Source: Rikenella sp.
GTDB lineage: Bacteria; Bacteroidota; Bacteroidia; Bacteroidales; Rikenellaceae
Direction of reading: 5' to 3'
Assembly (NCBI GenBank): GCA_029054535.1
Contig: JAIDFC010000002.1
Span: 1-5,628, forward strand
DNA: 5,628 nt
Below are positions 5,372 to 5,628 of this stretch, in pieces. The translations under genes were made by a program, and so were the position numbers. The notes below the pieces were generated by a model. That model was given only the letters and a program-made list of their open reading frames with translations, was not told the origin of the DNA and searched no databases. The number at the start of each line of letters is the position of its first letter. The stretch's first letter is position 1.

Positions 5372-5376
5372 CCTCT
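5372..5376 (-). promoter_or_regulatory. Weak ribosome binding site of folE
   Basis: AGAGG on the minus strand lies seven bases before the folE ATG within an A-rich leader. It is the only Shine-Dalgarno-like sequence upstream of any of the three genes. Confidence 0.4.
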
Positions 5377-5425
5377 TTTTCTTTAAAAACTTTTTTCTGT
5401 CTGTTCTTTGGCCACCAGCTGGAAC

Positions 5426-5449
5426 TGCCGCTTTTTGTAAAAAGCGGCA
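5426..5449. repeat. 11-base-pair hairpin upstream of folE
   Basis: TGCCGCTTTTT (5426-5436) pairs with AAAAAGCGGCA (5439-5449) around two bases, so the real loop is probably four or more. It lies about 60 bases before the folE start. With T and A runs inside the stem it could terminate an upstream transcript or sit in the folE leader; neither is proven. Confidence 0.6.
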
Positions 5450-5489
5450 CCAAAAACTTTTAACTAGCTACGCTACGCCTTACGCTGCC

Positions 5490-5506
5490 GCAATCCTTAG
5501 GGTTGC
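5490..5506. repeat. 17-base hairpin GCAATCC-TTA-GGGTTGC
   Basis: Seven-base arms with one G-T pair flank a 3-base loop, the same geometry as the hairpins in the two arrays. It directly abuts the long inverted repeat at 5507-5571. Confidence 0.6.
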
Positions 5507-5571
5507 GGGTGGGTTCTTTTAGGCGCGCAGGGCTGCGAAAACCTTAAGCGCGCCCAAAAAGAATCCCACCC
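5507..5571. repeat. Long imperfect inverted repeat
   Basis: The left arm (5507-5528, from GGGTGGGTTC to GGCGCGC) pairs with the right arm (5548-5571, from GCGCGCC to GAATCCCACCC). There are two single-base bulges and one mismatch over about 22 pairs, with a 19-base loop. The arms are longer than those of the array hairpins and differ from them in sequence. Confidence 0.7.
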
Positions 5572-5597
5572 ATAGCACCAGGGTAGACACGGCCAGA

Positions 5598-5614
5598 GCA
5601 TCCCGTAGGGATGC
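5598..5614. repeat. 17-base hairpin GCATCCC-GTA-GGGATGC
   Basis: Perfect 7-base arms flank a 3-base loop. A five-T run ends the window at 5624-5628, too far from the stem for a standard terminator. The element may continue beyond the window. Confidence 0.6.
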
Positions 5615-5628
5615 GTGCTGAAGTTTTT

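Larger units (their letters stand above)
5365..5628. other. Intergenic region upstream of folE, no gene seen
   Basis: No coding frame here is supported on either strand. From the folE side it holds an A/T-rich leader (5365-5400), the palindrome CCAGCTGG (5415-5422), a strong hairpin (5426-5449), a 17-base hairpin (5490-5506), a long imperfect inverted repeat (5507-5571) and another 17-base hairpin (5598-5614) near the window edge. The folE promoter must lie here or beyond, but I could not place it. Confidence 0.6.

Overview
The window looks like chromosome of a GC-rich member of the Bacteroidota, most plausibly an Alistipes-like Rikenellaceae. The grounds are the protein types (especially a Bacteroidales-style PurF-like protein beginning MSGFFG), start codons with weak or no Shine-Dalgarno and A/T-rich leaders, and GC-rich repeat-filled gaps. 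The genus is inferred from memory of family sequences, not from a search.

Only three genes are supported, all on the minus strand. Read in the direction of transcription they are folE (GTP cyclohydrolase I, 5364-4783), a PurF-like amidophosphoribosyltransferase homologue (4718-3297) and gcvT (glycine cleavage T protein, 2437-1328). folE and the PurF-like gene are 64 bases apart and probably co-transcribed. gcvT follows after an 859-base gap and probably has its own promoter. The genes share a theme: FolE starts the pterin/folate pathway, GcvT loads one-carbon units onto tetrahydrofolate, and the PurF family starts purine synthesis, which consumes formyl-folate. The PurF-like protein keeps its PRPP loop and four cysteines that match Fe-S ligands. 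It lacks the catalytic N-terminal cysteine and other glutaminase residues.

The most unusual content is non-coding. The gaps at 1-1327 and 2438-3296 carry related mosaic arrays built from the same GC-rich modules, in the same orientation, each lying 3' of a minus-strand gene. Nearly every module can fold into a hairpin. Several stems differ in sequence between copies but remain paired, including a 17-base hairpin form (7-base arms, 3-base loop). An 18-base core close to GAAACCGTGTTTGACTGC recurs at least seven times. No transposase, integrase or reverse transcriptase is present. The arrays look like a REP/BIME-like or non-autonomous palindromic repeat family, not genes. The long open frames across them on the plus strand appear to be by-products of composition.

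The right end (5365-5628), upstream of folE, has no supported gene. It holds a strong 11-base-pair hairpin, a long imperfect inverted repeat and two more 17-base hairpins.
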